A stretch of 5,671 nt of DNA from Aquificaceae bacterium (GTDB taxonomy: Bacteria > Aquificota > Aquificia > Aquificales > Aquificaceae). Every line of letters begins with the position of its first letter. The first letter of the stretch is position 1. The translations under genes were made by a program, and so were the position numbers. The DNA is taken from contig WFYK01000190.1 of NCBI GenBank assembly GCA_015490105.1, positions 1 to 5,671 of the forward strand. Direction: 5' to 3'. Below the pieces are notes generated by a model. That model was not told the DNA's origin. It saw nothing but the letters and a program-made list of their open reading frames with translations, and made no database searches. This document shows positions 5,417 through 5,671 of the stretch, piece by piece.

Positions 5417-5671
5417 TCCTCTACGGAAGGAACCCCATCTTGGAAGCTCTGAGATCCGGGAAATCCTTTGAAAAGATCTACATAGCCCACGATACGAGCC
5501 TACCTAAGGAAATTCTCAAGCTCGCGAAAGCAAGAGGTGTTAAAGTTCAGAGAGTTTCCAGATCTAAAGTGGAGGAGATCGCGGGAACTAAGAAGACCCA
5601 AGGCGTGGTTGCGGTTCTTAGCCCTGTAGAATATGTGCCCGAAGAAGAGCTTTTCCAAGATACGATAGAAA
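5413..5671 (+). CDS. rlmB: RlmB/TrmH-type RNA 2'-O-methyltransferase, N-terminal part (cut by window edge)
   Basis: The first 86 codons of a SpoU/TrmH (SPOUT) methyltransferase are present. The start MILYGRNPILEALRSGKSFE followed by KIYIAH is the typical opening of the substrate-binding domain of RlmB (23S rRNA Gm2251 methyltransferase) and its relatives. The domain continues with ILKLAKARGVKVQRVSR and KKTQGVVAVLSPVEY, where family members usually have HQGV; Thr62 here replaces that His. The SAM-binding trefoil-knot domain lies beyond the right edge, so RlmB cannot be separated from paralogues acting on other RNA sites. The ATG at 5413 overlaps the stop of the upstream methyltransferase (ATGA). 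No Shine-Dalgarno is visible, so initiation probably relies on coupling. Confidence 0.85.
   Translation, partial: MILYGRNPILEALRSGKSFEKIYIAHDTSLPKEILKLAKARGVKVQRVSRSKVEEIAGTKKTQGVVAVLSPVEYVPEEELFQDTIE

Noticed and set aside
1..5671. CRISPR array, insertion sequence, toxin-antitoxin pair or phage remnant
   Set aside because: No repeated spacers, transposase-like frames, terminal repeats or small paired genes were seen; almost all bases are accounted for by housekeeping genes.

Overview
The window looks like chromosomal DNA of a thermophilic, chemolithotrophic bacterium of the Aquificaceae type (Aquifex, Hydrogenobacter, Thermocrinis and relatives). This is inferred from the dense gene packing, the Lys/Glu-rich proteins, AGG/AGA arginine codons, a selenocysteine tRNA with no encoded CCA, a bS16 longer than the E. 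coli form, and the style of the encoded proteins. The genus cannot be fixed without a database search. Everything seen is recognisable core or housekeeping material. I found no CRISPR array, insertion sequence, phage gene or clearly new multigene system.

Layout: (1) 1-836, minus strand: an operon rpsP (bS16) - khpA (KH-domain RNA-binding protein) - thrC (threonine synthase, cut by the left window edge). A good sigma70-type promoter precedes rpsP. rpsP and khpA overlap by ATGA. Two GC-rich hairpins fill the 47-bp khpA-thrC gap, and one of them covers the thrC Shine-Dalgarno sequence. (2) 897-995, minus: selC, tRNA-Sec(UCA), with an 8-bp acceptor stem and a long variable arm. (3) 1017-2741, plus: polX, a family X DNA polymerase fused to a PHP nuclease, starting 21 bp from the 5' end of selC. 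(4) 2704-4767, minus: bioF (8-amino-7-oxononanoate synthase, biotin pathway) followed by an exported two-domain rhodanese-type sulfurtransferase. The 3' end of the latter overlaps the 3' end of polX by 38 bp. (5) 4784-5671, plus: a class I SAM-dependent methyltransferase of unknown substrate, overlapping by ATGA the start of an RlmB/TrmH-type rRNA 2'-O-methyltransferase that runs off the right edge.

Genes at 1-836 serve translation (bS16, KhpA) and amino-acid synthesis. selC implies that selenoproteins are made elsewhere in the genome, because none is encoded here. PolX is a repair polymerase with a proofreading/AP-site-processing nuclease domain. BioF belongs to biotin synthesis, and the exported sulfurtransferase fits a sulfur-oxidising lifestyle.

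The most notable non-coding pattern is a split in translation-start style. rpsP, khpA and thrC have strong Shine-Dalgarno sequences. polX, bioF, the sulfurtransferase and the methyltransferase have start codons fixed by upstream in-frame stops (or by lack of any other ATG/GTG/TTG) but no Shine-Dalgarno, only short AT-rich leaders. The bioF and methyltransferase start codons are only 16 bp apart, which makes leaderless transcripts a testable explanation.
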